From: Argentina anserina | Taxonomy: Eukaryota > Streptophyta > Magnoliopsida > Rosales > Rosaceae | Assembly: GCF_933775445.1 (NCBI RefSeq) | Contig: NC_065872.1 | Location: forward strand, 22,258,001-22,322,000 | DNA length: 64,000 bases | Direction: 5' to 3' | In this document: positions 21,997-33,604 of the stretch, in pieces | How positions within the stretch are numbered: the stretch's first letter is position 1 | Layout: every line of letters starts with the position of its first letter | Program-made: the position numbers and the translations under genes | The notes under the pieces: model-generated | What the model saw: the letters and a program-made list of their open reading frames with translations, nothing else | The model's database searches: none | What the model was told of the DNA's origin: nothing

Positions 21997-22193
21997 AATT
22001 TATCACCCACCCGCTTCCTTCTAAAAACCATGTAACGCAAAGGCAAAGTCTCTTAACTTGGACACGTGTCCCAATCTAACTAGTGTGTCAAATATTCAGA
22101 CGGAGGAACAATAATCAGCACAAATGATTCTCAATTTGAATGTTAACAACGTTTTTATCACATAAAATCACACATATAGATATCTTCAAAAAT

Positions 22194-23090
22194 TGAACCA
22201 TGTTTTAGAACAATGTGATACACATTAAAATATGGAGAAACATTATCTTTATTTATTAATAAGGGAGGCATTTATATATGTATTACATGGAGCATTCTGC
22301 TATGCGCCCGATCTCGAAGAGCCCAAAGGTTCTTGGCCATGGGAATGACTATATTACCCTTCCACTCTTACTAATGTCCCAAATACCAGTTCGATCTCAA
22401 CCCCTTATTTTCTGAAAATTCTGATATACATCTATAATATATGTTGTCAACAAATCGAACTTTCCGCTGCCGTGACCGGCGAAACACAAATGAAATGTTT
22501 ATTTGAGTTTTGAGTTTTGATCTCTGCTCGGAGGTTGTGGCGGTGGTGGAGACATCGGAGTTTGGGTTTGTGGCTTGAGTAATTGGGTGAGAGAGATGAG
22601 ATTGGGTTTGGGGTTTGGTGTTTGAGTAATTGGGATTTGAAGAAAGAGTCCGATGAGCTCGACAATCGAGACGACGACGGTGGTGGAGGAGTCTGAAATC
22701 TGAAGCTAGAGATTACTGTATGCCAAACCCCAGGCTTGAAAAGACAATTGAGCTCCACCCTTTTGAGTTTATGAATCTCATGAAGCCTTTTAGATTTGCT
22801 ACAGAAAATGCTCCAGGGAGTGCAAGCCGTGAGGGCAAAACAGACCCCATGAATCCATAATATTCAACCAAAAAAACAAAAGAGTAGAAAGTATAATTGA
22901 ATAACCAATATCAGAATGACACGTAATAGGACAAAAGGCAGGCTCTCTGAGGTCGGGCTCATTCCAGAATTCGCCGTATTACATTAAGTATCATATAGAT
23001 TCATGGATTATATATCATTCTTTATCTAGACTAACCTATATTAATTAGGATAAGATACACTCGAAGATTACGGAGAGTAATTCTCCTACA
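22194..23090 (-). repeat. 3' LTR of an old Ty1/copia-type element, interrupted by a MULE
   Basis: On the minus strand it begins TGTAGGAGAATTACTC at 23090. Without the 687-bp MULE and one 9-bp duplication the LTR is 201 bp and aligns over its whole length with 41837-42038 (202 bp). A polypurine tract (AAGGGGGAGTTC on the minus strand) directly precedes it at 23091-23102, which marks it as a 3' LTR. The left boundary (22194) rests on alignment to the other copy. Confidence 0.75.
22289..22975. mobile_element. MULE with 9-bp duplication, Pack-MULE candidate
   Basis: The left end GGAGCATTCTGCTATGCGCC and the complement of the right end GGCGAATTCTGGAATGAGCC are imperfect terminal inverted repeats of about 38 bp. 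They are flanked by a perfect 9-bp duplication GTATTACAT (22280-22288 and 22976-22984). The element lies inside the LTR 22194-23090. On the minus strand its centre (about 22720-22450) encodes a Ser/Pro-rich, acid-poor stretch (SSFRFQTPPPPSSSRLSSSS...) like a plastid transit peptide, possibly a captured host exon. Confidence 0.8.
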
Positions 23091-24486
23091 GAACTCCCCC
23101 TTATATCGCGATCCTAATGTGTCATGGTACATAACTGTTGTCTCGGTAAAAACTTTGCCCAGCAAAACAAAAACCTCTTGGATAAAATAAAAACTTGGTC
23201 GAAGGGAAAAAAAGCACAACGCACCAACTACAATTGAAGATAACATGTAGTATAGACTCCCCATGAAGTCTGCAAAACAACTCTCCCTGATCGGTAACTC
23301 AATTTTGGAGTTTAGATAGATAACATATACAAACGCTCTTCACATTCTTCAAAGTAGTAGCAATGAATCAATGATTTGAATATCAAATCTCGCCAAACAT
23401 TCTTATATCAAATATGTACAATTATCCGTACATAGATCAAAAGAAAGAGAATTGCATAACAACTCAAAACAAGAGTTTGTAATGAAAAACAGATTCATGC
23501 ATTGTATGACCTTTAGGCACTTAAATAGTCATAACTTATTCGATACAATAGCTATGGATAAAATGTAAAACGTTCTGAAAAGTAGACACCAGTGGTTTTC
23601 CAGTGATATGTGGTTCACAACCTAGTTCGTTTTGAGCTGATCACAAAGCTCTGTCGAAGTTGACTTAGCTGCAGGTTCCAGACAGATCTGTCATATTTTA
23701 CTAAAACAACTATAACTCACTCAATATAATAAATACAGTCAAATGGTTGACGTCCCTTGAAAGTCGACACATACAAATTTCCAATGGTACCAAAATTACC
23801 ATTTTCCAAAAAGTAAACTGCCCTATAGGTCCCGTGGAAGTTGACCTACGAATTTAAGCATATTCTGACATCGCTTCATTAAAGTGTATTTTGTGTTGGG
23901 ATATATGATTTCATGTCATATGGTGTTATGATCAAGTATTGAACATATGTGTGGGCGCACTCAGCCATCATCTTGGCCTTATGAGATTAAATCGAATGAG
24001 ATGTCGAGTCAAGTATATTACAACAAGTACATGCATACACATATCATACTTATATATGGAGAGTTTCATCTCTTAAGACTTATCTTTGCTCATAAAGCAG
24101 AAACATGTCTTCTCATTACTTCGACAGATTCATTGAATACTTGTAGACATTGGTTTAACATCCTTATTGCCCTTAGCCAACCGATGAATAACATCATCAA
24201 TAACAATCATCACTTTCGAGACCTAGTATTCTCAAAATCCTTTCATTCTTAAGTATAGCTGCATGTAATATTGCATATCCCCAGACAGTTATGGATAAAT
24301 TATTTATGCGTAACGAGGGCCCTCGCTATAAGCTATAACCGCTTAAGTGTCATTCATGTTCATCTATTATGCAGAATGAACATGAGGTTACGGGATGCTC
24401 AACATTTTTCCTGTCATGCAATAAAAAGTCTTCGAAGTGAATTCTCCTGCATTATATAGTCTAATAGACTTGATTGGATGGTCAAG
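23091..24486 (-). pseudogene. Degenerate copia internal region with an integrase fragment
   Basis: It adjoins the 3' LTR through the polypurine tract. At 24299-24257 on the minus strand the frame reads LSITVWGYAILHAA, which matches the conserved copia integrase segment around VWGHAILHAA. The rest is stop-riddled. It is interrupted on the right by the element at 24492. Confidence 0.6.
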
Positions 24487-24713
24487 GTGGTTGTTGTTAA
24501 ATTTTAATTAAAACTCGCAAGCGCACGAATCGTCGTTAGTATAGTGTGCAAGTACGAGGTCGTTCCAACTAGGGATTGAAAATCGATTTAATCCTAACTT
24601 AATTAATCTAAACTAAGAACATATGTTTTAGGTTTTCAAATAACAAATTATAAAAGAAACAAACAAGATAGAACTTAGGGTATTAGAATCAACCAAAAAC
24701 AATCTTATTTATG

Positions 24714-25050
24714 TAGGGCTGTCAATTCCAACATGACCCGATAACACGACTCGAAACCCGCACGAAATAAAGCAGGTTGAACCCACACGGTTAAAAAGTG
24801 GGTTAGCGAAGAGTCAACCCGCCATGACCCATTTAATAAACGGGTCAACGGCGGGTTAACCCGCTAACACAAAATGAACCTATATAAAATACGTGTATAC
24901 AAGCTATTAAAATAGTAACATTATATGTATATAAGAGTTTAGTAAGTCTTTTCTAATTTTGAACTAGAATTTTGGGTAATACATTATATGACACGCGAGA
25001 CATCTTGACCCGATACGAATCCAACCCGACACGATCCATTGACAGGCCTA
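24714..25050. mobile_element. hAT-type MITE, 337 bp
   Basis: The ends TAGGGCTGTCAAT and ATTGACAGGCCTA are inverted repeats flanked by a perfect 8-bp duplication TATTTATG (24706-24713 and 25051-25058). The interior is rich in AACCCG/CGGGTT. Confidence 0.88.
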
Positions 25051-25609
25051 TATTTATGTATCAATGCAACTAATAGATTAGTTTGTATCTCTAGATGACA
25101 ATTCCCATATCTAAGTCCAGGTAAGATACTTGGACCATAGTTTTCCTAAAGTGTATGATACTCTCCAGGTACGACATAAATTTAACATGAAATACTCATT
25201 ACGTTCTAGAAAACAAGAGAATCATGCAAACCATTACTCCAGGTACGACAATAATGTAATTCATAACTCTTAATCACAAAAAGCTAAGTTGAATTATATT
25301 GCAGGTGCACCTGAAATTCATTTTCTAATCACTATATGCAAAGCCCTAAGGTAATCAATCAAAGAATTTAAACATAAAGCATCAATTCAAATAGAGACTA
25401 AGAATTCATCATAAAGAAATTATAAATCCATCAATAAAAACATTAAACTACACAAACAATCATAATAGGACATTATCTTAACCCTAGAGAAAGGTTTAAC
25501 AACCTATAACTAAGAAAACATAACAAAAACATGAAAGAAAAGAATGGTGAAGATGGATGGATGCACTCTGCTCCTTTTGGCATCTACATTCTGCTCTGGA
25601 GACCTTCTC

Positions 25610-26902
25610 TGTTACTATCCGAATCTTTTACGATTCGTGGCGATATTAGTTTAATCTTTTACTCAGAACGAGAGTCGTACTAAGTGTGATGACTCTAAAA
25701 GTTGACTTTTCAATGCGTAAGTTTTTCTAGAAAACTCCCTTCGCAAAATTCGTAGAGCTTGTCGATACGAATTCGTGGACACGCGGCACGCCTAAATCGG
25801 AATTCGTATGAAGAATTTACGAATCAAAACGTATTTGGGCATTTTTGGAATTTAGTATAAATAGGGGCTTGAAAATGGGAAAGGAGGAGGAGAAAATTCT
25901 GAAAATTTGAAAGTTTCACGCCACTGTTCATTCCCGACCCCGAGATTTCACCGACGCTATTCTCCGCCGTCCGGCCACCGATCGGGGCGCCACCGGTCCC
26001 GTTCGAACCGTCTCGCCGTTCTCCGTCGTTTGGTACCAGCCCCGACGCCTGCCGACCGCCGTGCACAACGCAGCAATGCCCGAAAGATCCGGCAGAAGTC
26101 AACGCCACCGTGCGGCTGTTTTCCGGCAACTCCGGAGCTCGGGGTTATCATTATTCTGGGCACGAATCGATTGGAGTTGGGTGATGAATCGAGCTAGATC
26201 GCGATTTGGGAATTCGATGCACAGTTCCGACCTTCCTCTGCATTTTCTGGCCACTTCCCGGCCGATCTGGGCTTCGACGCCGTCGTGAAAAAGGTGTGTT
26301 TTCTTGTGATCTATAACTTTCATGTTGGAGTCGAGTTGATTTGGAGAGGTTGGAAAGGGGTGGTGCGTGGGACACACGCGCAGCCATTGTGGTAGCGCGT
26401 GCGTCGGCGCGTGGTGTCATTTTTTGGGCAATAGGTTTCTCTTTTGAGTAGCATTCGTCGATACGAACTTATCGACATATTAATCGACGTATTTGGTTGT
26501 TGTATGTTGTTGGTAATTTAGATTATCGTATAAAAGATTAATGTGATTTTTGTGTGTTTGATGGATGATGGTTATAGTGATGGTTGCATATGTTAGATGT
26601 GTTGTTGTATGTGATATACGAATCTGAATGGTTATGAGTTTTGCATGATTATAATAAGTGTGTAGGTTGGTGGTGAATGTGAGCGTTTGTGATGCGATAT
26701 TGACCCTCGATAGTTGTTGGTTGTGAAGTCGGGTTGTTGATGAAGGTTGAACTACGAATGACTTGATCCCTTGTAAAGGGTACGTAGGCAGCCCAACCAA
26801 GGTTGAGGTGCAGCCACAATTAAATTAGATTAGATTTCGGTTGCTGGTTTTAATTTTGGTTTTAACGCATAATTAGGTTAATTTTTGGGACGAGTCGTCT
26901 CA
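25610..26902 (+). repeat. 5' LTR of the LARD (1293 bp)
   Basis: TGTTACTATCCG...GTCGTCTCA. A TATA box TATAAATAG lies at 25856-25864. GC-rich segments at 25920-26290 can be read in several frames but look like LTR sequence. Compared with the 3' LTR it has an extra ~25 bp near 26608-26632 and lacks a short block near 26150. Confidence 0.88.
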
Positions 26903-26904
26903 TT

Positions 26905-26916
26905 TGGTATCAGAGC
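26905..26916 (+). other. Primer binding site of the LARD
   Basis: TGGTATCAGAGC, the standard plant initiator-Met tRNA primer site, two bases after the LTR. Confidence 0.9.
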
Positions 26917-27605
26917 ATGATCCTCTGATCGATGGGCTTGCTGTGATGTGGGAAAATTTATGTGTCTCGGAAATCTTAGTTTTAGGGATTCATGCGTGCG
27001 TTCACTTAGAACCGAGATGAGTGAGCCAATCAATTTGACGCGGTTTTCTCCATGTTCTTCTGGAAATGGGGTTGTAAAGCCGGAATTATTTGAGGTTGCT
27101 CGGTTTACGTTTGCAAGCATCCAATTTAGATGCAAGGTTTTTGGCCATGTGTGGACGTTTATTTTAAATATATGCATGCATGTTTATGAGATTATGTATT
27201 ATCTTATAAATTTAATTTTAGTTGTCGAATATTTATTTTTGTTAGTTATTTGGAAATGAGATTTCCAGAAAACTAAAATTGTTGAGAAATTACCGAAAAT
27301 GGGATTTTCGGGAAAATGTGTGTTTTAATTTATTTTTCTGGATTATTTACAATGCAATTTCTATTTAGTTGTTTTAGAAATAAATGTGAGATATATTTAT
27401 AACGCCTTATTTGATTTATTTAGAAATTGTGGATTTTTATCCGGGAACGGTATTCTCGGAATTTGTTGATTATATTTGAGAAATATATGTAATGCCTTAT
27501 GGGATATTCGGAAGGTGTTGATTAATTATTCGGGAATGAGATTCTCGGAAATATGTTGTGTATATATTGAGATTTATACGTACGGTTAGGAACCGTACTC
27601 GTTCT

Positions 27606-27805
27606 ATCTATTCTTATCCGGTATCCTCTCCTTTAACTATTTAAAGGGGGCACGATCAACGGATACGAATGATTTTCTATTTTATTCCGGTATCCTCTTC
27701 TTTAATCTTATAAAGGGGGCACAATCAACGGAATCATATTCCATTCTATTCGGTATCCTCTCTTTTAGCAACATCAAAAAGGGGGCACGATCAACGGATA
27801 TGAAT
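27606..27805. repeat. Tandem array 1 in the LARD (~66-bp units, 3 copies)
   Basis: CGGTATCCTCTC ... AAAGGGGGCACGATCAACGGA starts at 27619, 27688 and 27751. Confidence 0.85.
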
Positions 27806-27840
27806 GATATCTATTTCTATGACTATGTGAGCGTACTATA

Positions 27841-28045
27841 TCATTTTTGCCGCCTGGAGGGCGATGCCGTCCGAGAGGCGAGGTTACATAATATCATTTT
27901 TGCCGCCTGGAGGGCGATGCCGCCCGAGGGACGAGGTTATGTGATATCAATTTTCCGCCTGAGGGGCGATGCCGCCTGGAGGGCGAGGTTACGTGATCAC
28001 TTTTCCGCCTGAGAGGTGATGCCGCCCGTGGAGGCGAGGTTATAT
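27841..28045. repeat. Tandem array 2 in the LARD (~51-54-bp units, 4 copies)
   Basis: CCGCCTGGAGGGCGATGCCG ... GGCGAGGTTA starts near 27841, 27894, 27945 and 27995. GC-rich units in AT-rich surroundings. Confidence 0.88.
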
Positions 28046-28125
28046 AGCCAGCAATGATATGATGATTCAATACCCTCTCCGTGAACGTGATGTGACGGTA
28101 TTGAAAACTTTAGATTATTTATATA

Positions 28126-28147
28126 TTTTTTTTTTGGGGGGGGGGGG
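28126..28147. repeat. T10-G12 homopolymer junction
   Basis: Ten T followed by twelve G, between arrays 2 and 3 of the LARD. Confidence 0.95.
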
Positions 28148-28176
28148 CGTATATTGTATGACGTTTGTCATTTATT

Positions 28177-28515
28177 TTGACTAGCGGTGCTAGTCCATTT
28201 CCTGATATTTGCTATATTTATTGTGACTAGCAGGGGTAGTCGGATTCTAGCCATTCGTAATTATGTATAGTAGCGGGGCTAGTCGGTTCTCTAGAATGAT
28301 CGGATAGTATTATTTTGACTACCGGGGCTAGTTTATAGTTTATGACCTGACAGTATTATTTTGACTAGCAGGGCTGGTCCACATTATACAGTCTGATAGT
28401 ATTCTTTTGACTAGCGGAGCTAGTTTACTTTATGGCATAAGATATCCCTTTGACTAGCGGGGCTAGTCCAGTTTATATTTTTGAGTTATTAGTTTGACTA
28501 GCGGGGCTAGTCTAT
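28177..28515. repeat. Tandem array 3 in the LARD: GACTAGC-hairpin units (~45 bp, 8 copies)
   Basis: Variants of GACTAGCGGGGCTAGTC recur near 28179, 28223, 28267, 28316, 28361, 28407, 28451 and 28496. The consensus is a perfect 7-bp inverted repeat with a GGG loop. The spacers between hairpins are not conserved to the same degree. Confidence 0.88.
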
Positions 28516-29246
28516 TTTTATATTTGTCGAATAATTATCTGAGATTGGAAATCTCCTAAATTGATTAGATAGTTCCGGCATTTTAGTAATTATTTCGGGA
28601 ATTATATTTTACATTAAATAACGACTTTGGTGGTCGTAAAGTGGTTTGGGTGGTTGTGGTAAGACGAGCGGGAAGCTCCAGGGATCGATCGATGTGTTGT
28701 TTCCTAACGTCTCATAGTGTAATGGACGTCTTTATGAATGTTATAGGTTGAGAATTTTTATTGTTGATGCTTGAATTTGTTAAATGTTCTGGAGGCCAAT
28801 TTGATTGGAGGAGCATATGGCTCCATGTGTCGGGGTGGTTTTGTGATTATTAGAAGTGTTGTTTTGTATAGGTGCGGCACGTTATTTTCAGGGGAGACTA
28901 TGTCGAAATTTCGGTATGTCTCCTTTGATAGTAGCCCCGCACGACTCGACATAGATGTAGGCTATTTTAGTAAACCTCCTTTTGACAGTGGTCTTATTGG
29001 GGTAATGTTATACTTCACTAATGGATCGATCTGACACCATTAATTATTTGAAATTGAATTATGAGCTGAGAACTCTTAGGAGAAAATGTTCGCATTGACT
29101 CGAGAGGTATTTCGAGTTCCAACTTGTCTATTGTGTGGGGTAATGGTGGTAGTACATGTTCCGATGCGTATTACCGTATCCGTATTTAGTGATACTTTTT
29201 CGCTAGATCGTATGGTGGTGGAACCACGTATGGATCCATGTATGAC

Positions 29247-30240
29247 CTGAGAGGTCATGACCTGCATAGACGGGTGTCCTTTTAATTAGGGGCTAAAGGA
29301 TATTAAGAAATAGGTGATGAGTTAATTTATACTTGATTATTCCTCGTGAGACGAGATGATTAGGATGACTTTCCTTCTGTATGGTCGTTTTGGAAGATTT
29401 ACATGAGGAGGATCATTAATGGAGGTTTGACATTGTCGAAGACAGGGAATTCAGGACTTTTAGAGCTCCATATACCGAAGGCTAGTAATGTGGGATGTTC
29501 GTAGGTACTACAATAATTGTAGTACTTTGATCCTCGAGTTTCAAAGGACTTGCCAAGGGTGGATATGAGCTATGTCTCCGCAGTTACGGAAGAACCCAGT
29601 TGGGCAAGTGGAGGAAGAGAGAGGATCAAGAATATCAAACATCTACACTTGAGTGAAGGGCAAGTGTATATGCAAGCGTTGTCTGCCTTCCTAGAGTGAT
29701 GAAATGTGGTGGTGAGCATAATGTAGAATTTGGGATGCAAATTTTCTCTAAATAGTATTCCCTAAACGGTAGTAAAAGCAGAGCATATAGATGCAAGTCG
29801 CATTTCTCTGCCTGGTACGAGTGAAACTTGTGCATACAAGTGTTAGCTCAAGTAGCTATGGTTGTGAGAAGTATTTTCCAGAGTTCTGATGATAACTAAT
29901 TGTGTTGTCCAACAGTTGGACAAATCCAAGAAAAAGGATTTCGCACATTTTCAGCGGCATTGGAAGAGGGGAGTAGTACCATGAGTGGTACTAATTTCGA
30001 TATATAGAACAATAGTCGTATTCTAAGATGTATGTTTTTAATGGATCGTAGTGTGCTGGGACTACTTACTGATTCAGTTGTCAACCCGGAGGGGGGGGGG
30101 GGGTCATGAATGTTGTGACCTGGGAGGTCATAATCCTCATGGACTTGTGTCATTTCCAGTGGGGGCTTATGGATCGTGAGAATTTGACTAGTGAGTTAAT
30201 TTATAATTTTAGTGATTCCTCGTAGAACGAGGTGCTGAGG
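29247..30240. repeat. Direct duplication in the LARD interior
   Basis: The block near 29247-29360 (ATGACCTGAGAGGTCATGACC, then GTGTCC, then GAGTTAATTTATA, then TTCCTCGTGAGACGAG) recurs in the same order at about 30114-30232. A run of 13 G lies at 30091-30103. Confidence 0.65.
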
Positions 30241-30584
30241 GTTATTTCCCTGCTATCTTGTCACTTCAGAAAAGCTCATGAGTGAGTTCGATATTTTCCG
30301 ACGAGTCCTTATTTAGCTGAATTAACTTCTTGGTGCTTACATGGTGAGGTTTCACGTTTTATCGACAAGTCATCAAGGTTTTCGTTATCAGTTGGGTTTA
30401 GAAGATCTAATCCCTAAATGACGACCAACTTATAATCTTATTTATTTTACCGCCGTATATGTGTGGTTAGTGAGCCACTAAGGAAGAGAGCTACTTGGGA
30501 GAAGAAGGGTTAGATAAAACAATATTATCCTTTCCTTTTATCAGGTAGGTAAATTTCGAGGGCGAAATTTTTATGAGGGGAGAT

Positions 30585-31857
30585 TGTTATGACCCGAATC
30601 TTTTACGATTCGTGGCGATATTAGTTTAATCTTTTACTTGGAACGAGAGTCGTACTAAGTGTGACGACTCTAAAAGTTGACTTTTCGATGCGTAAGTTTT
30701 TCGAGAAAACTCCCTTCGCGAAAGTCGTAGAGCTCTTCGATACGAATTCGTGGACACGCGGCACGCCTAAATCGGATTTCATATGAAGAATTTACGAATC
30801 AAAACGTATTTGGGCATTTTTGGAATGTAGTATAAATAGGGGGTTGAAAATGGAAAAAGAGGAGGAGAAAAATCCAAAAATTCAAAAGTTTCGCGCTACT
30901 GTTCATCCCCGACCCCGAGATTTCGCCGGTGCTGTTCTCCGCCGTCCGGCCACCGAACGGGGCGCCACCGGTCCCGTTCGAACCGTCTCGCCGTTCACCG
31001 TCGTTTGGTACTAGCCCCGACGCCTGCCGACCGCCGTACACGACACAGCAACGCCCGAAAGATCCGGCAGAGGTCAACGCCGCCGTGCGGCCATTTTCCG
31101 GCGACTCCGGAGCTCGGGGTTATCATCATTCGACTTGGTTCTTCATTCTGGGCACGAATCGATTGGAGTTGGTCGACGAATCGAGCTAGAACGCGATTTG
31201 GGAATTCGGTGCACTGTTCCGACCTTCCTCTGCGTTTTCCGGCCACTTCCCGGCCGATCTGGGCTTCGACGCCGTCGTGAAAAAGGTGTGTTTTTTTGTG
31301 ATCTATTACTTTCATGTTGGAGTCAAGTTGATTTGGAAAGGTTGGAGAGGGGTGGCGCGTGGGACCCACAGGCAGCCACTGTGGCGGCGCGTGGTGTCAT
31401 TTTTTGGGCAGTAGGTTGCTCCTGTGAGTAGCATTCGTCGATACGAACTTATCGACATATTAATCAACGTATTTGGTTGTTGTATGTGGTTGGTATTTTA
31501 GATTATCGTATAAAAGATTAATGTGATTGTTGTGTGTTTGATGGATGATGGTTATAGTGATGGTTGCGTATGTCGGATGTGTTGTTGTATGAGTTTTGAA
31601 TGATTATGATAAGTGTGTAGGTTGGTGGTAAATGTGAGCGTTTGTGACGCGATATTGACCCTCGATAGTTGTTGGTTGTGAAGTCGGGTTGTTGATAAAG
31701 GTTGAACTACGAATGGCTTGATCCCTTGTAAAGGGTACGTAGGCAGCCCAACCAAGGTTTGGGTGCAGCCACAATTAAATTAGATTAGATTTCGGTTGTT
31801 GGTTTTAATATTGGTTTTAACGCATAATTAGATTAATTTTTGGGACGGGTCGTCTGA
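30585..31857 (+). repeat. 3' LTR of the LARD (1273 bp)
   Basis: TGTTATGACCCG...GTCGTCTGA (terminal CA changed to GA). TATAAATAG at 30831-30839. It is followed by the TTCTC duplication. Confidence 0.88.
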
Positions 31858-32474
31858 TTCTCTCAAAGAAGTTTTTGCTCCCTTATATAGGGAAGATTAT
31901 TCCTCATCTTTGACTTCAGTTTCCTTGTAAGACTTGGATTATAGACTCCTATCTTGATATGGAATGGTCAAATCTTGAAATATCCCATATAAAAATTCGA
32001 ATCCATGTACTCTTTTCATCTTCATCTGAATCATTGATATTGATGTATTGAAATTGAATGAACTTGGCAACACAACTTGAGTTCTCCATAAATGTTAGCA
32101 AATCCGGGTAGATTTCAGCTCTGACCTCTTGTCTCGAATGATTATAGCTTATTCTCAGAATATCAAAATCAAGATTTGTAAAATCCTACAAAAAAATAGA
32201 TATCCGCATCTTTCTAATAATATATGGCTCATGGTCAGATTCGATCTGGAACTCTCACAGTAGCTCGGAAAAGTTGGACGTTAGGCACAGGCAAATTCTG
32301 ACAATGCAGAATATAATTTCCATTTAATATTTGATAGCTCATTTTAGCTTTTTTCTTTTAGACAAACCTATAAACACACTAAAATAACATAAATCAATCA
32401 TAAATTAGAGAACTAAACAAATAAACTAAGGATATAATGCATAAAAAATAGGATAATATGAGCACATCAGTGGT

Positions 32475-33599
32475 GAGCCCTGAGTTTTAAGCATGAGCTT
32501 CGGAATTGCAGCATTTGGCTCTTAGTTCATCAAGAGTCAATCACACTTCATTTTAATATCCCTACATTCATCAAGTTAACACGCTTCGTGGTCTTGAGAA
32601 ACTTGAATTATGTTAAAACCAATCCATTTAGGATCTTTATCTACATCTCTTAACTTAGTCCCAACAGAGATGATATGTGACCACAAGCTGCAAATTCATT
32701 TGTTTTAGAAACCACCTAACTGACAAGGTTTTCTGAGAACAAACCGTCTCATATCTGATTACAGGGCATTTTGTTAGAGAGTTTGCGCCTTAAGGTATAA
32801 CCGAAAGGAGATGTAGATTCGATCTAAACTCTTCTCTTTCTCACTACACCTAACAAAGGTATAACGATAGGATTTACATGTGTGGTGTTGGAATTACTTG
32901 AACAATGACCTATCTCTTTGTTAAAACTAGATCCTACGGTACCGCTTTCCCCAATGATAACCATCATCCAAGAAAACAGACGAGTGGGTATCATTGATCA
33001 TAGATGAAGTTGTGCCATATCTCGCAATCAGCAAGCATTATCGAACCAAGTGGTCTATCTACACTTTCGTAAGAGCCATGGCCTAGTGACACCAACTACC
33101 ACATATGTGGAGTCAGCACGTCACGAACAAATAGTGACTACATGTCCATTTGTCGGACATCAATCCTTATAGGCATAGTTGCAGCATGTATTTCTAATCT
33201 TGCACTTCCATTTGTAGGACTATTAGTAACATAATGAGGCACTGTGGGACAAAGCACGACAAAACCAAGTCATTTAACTTGAACAAACTTGTTCTTCTCT
33301 CCCCCTAACGACAGAGAGACTGATTCATCACTAAACGAGATCACATGTTAAGGTCTTTGTATAAGCAGACATAGGGTGAAAGTTCATGTCTTAATCAAAT
33401 AAAAAATTCAACATCAAATAACTCATCATTATGCGCTTGTGGAGGCGCAATTTGACACATAAAATATGTGGACGACAAACCGTTAACATAATCTGTTAAC
33501 AAACTTTCATATTGTTAGACTTGAAACACTAACATGTGAATCGTTACAACTGTAACGTGAATGATGGTTGTATAGATGGATACCGTAAAACAAGACATG
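32475..33599 (-). other. Degenerate sequence continuing the old copia relic
   Basis: After the insertion flanked by GTGGT is removed, this stretch joins 24486. No conserved domain could be read. Assignment to the copia relic rests only on the nesting. Confidence 0.35.
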
Positions 33600-33604
33600 C
33601 TGCA

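Larger units (their letters stand above)
25610..31857 (+). mobile_element. Non-coding LTR retrotransposon (LARD), 6.25 kb
   Basis: The LTRs at 25610-26902 and 30585-31857 are clearly homologous over their whole length and flanked by TTCTC (25605-25609 and 31858-31862). The PBS at 26905-26916 matches initiator-Met tRNA, and a polypurine tract (GAGGGGAGA) precedes the 3' LTR. The 3.7-kb interior has no gag or pol frame. It consists mainly of AT-rich sequence and three different tandem arrays. This fits a large retrotransposon derivative that relies on another element's proteins, by its PBS and PPT probably a Ty3/gypsy one. Confidence 0.88.
24492..32469. mobile_element. LTR-like element (TG...CA) split by a LARD and an hAT MITE
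   Basis: It starts TGTTGTTAAATTTT and ends GAGCACATCA, flanked by the 5-bp duplication GTGGT (24487-24491 and 32470-32474). After removing the LARD (25610-31857 plus its TTCTC duplication) and the MITE (24714-25050), about 1.4 kb remains, without coding. It may be a solo LTR. Blocks near its ends resemble the element at 12580-14711. Confidence 0.6.

Noticed and set aside
25824..26420. Several overlapping Arg/Pro-rich frames
   Set aside because: They are GC-rich LTR sequence and recur in the second LTR at 30799-31431 with different breaks; not genes.
27606..28515. Possible CRISPR-like array
   Set aside because: The repeats are minisatellites of a plant LTR element with related spacers; CRISPR is not expected in plant nuclear DNA.
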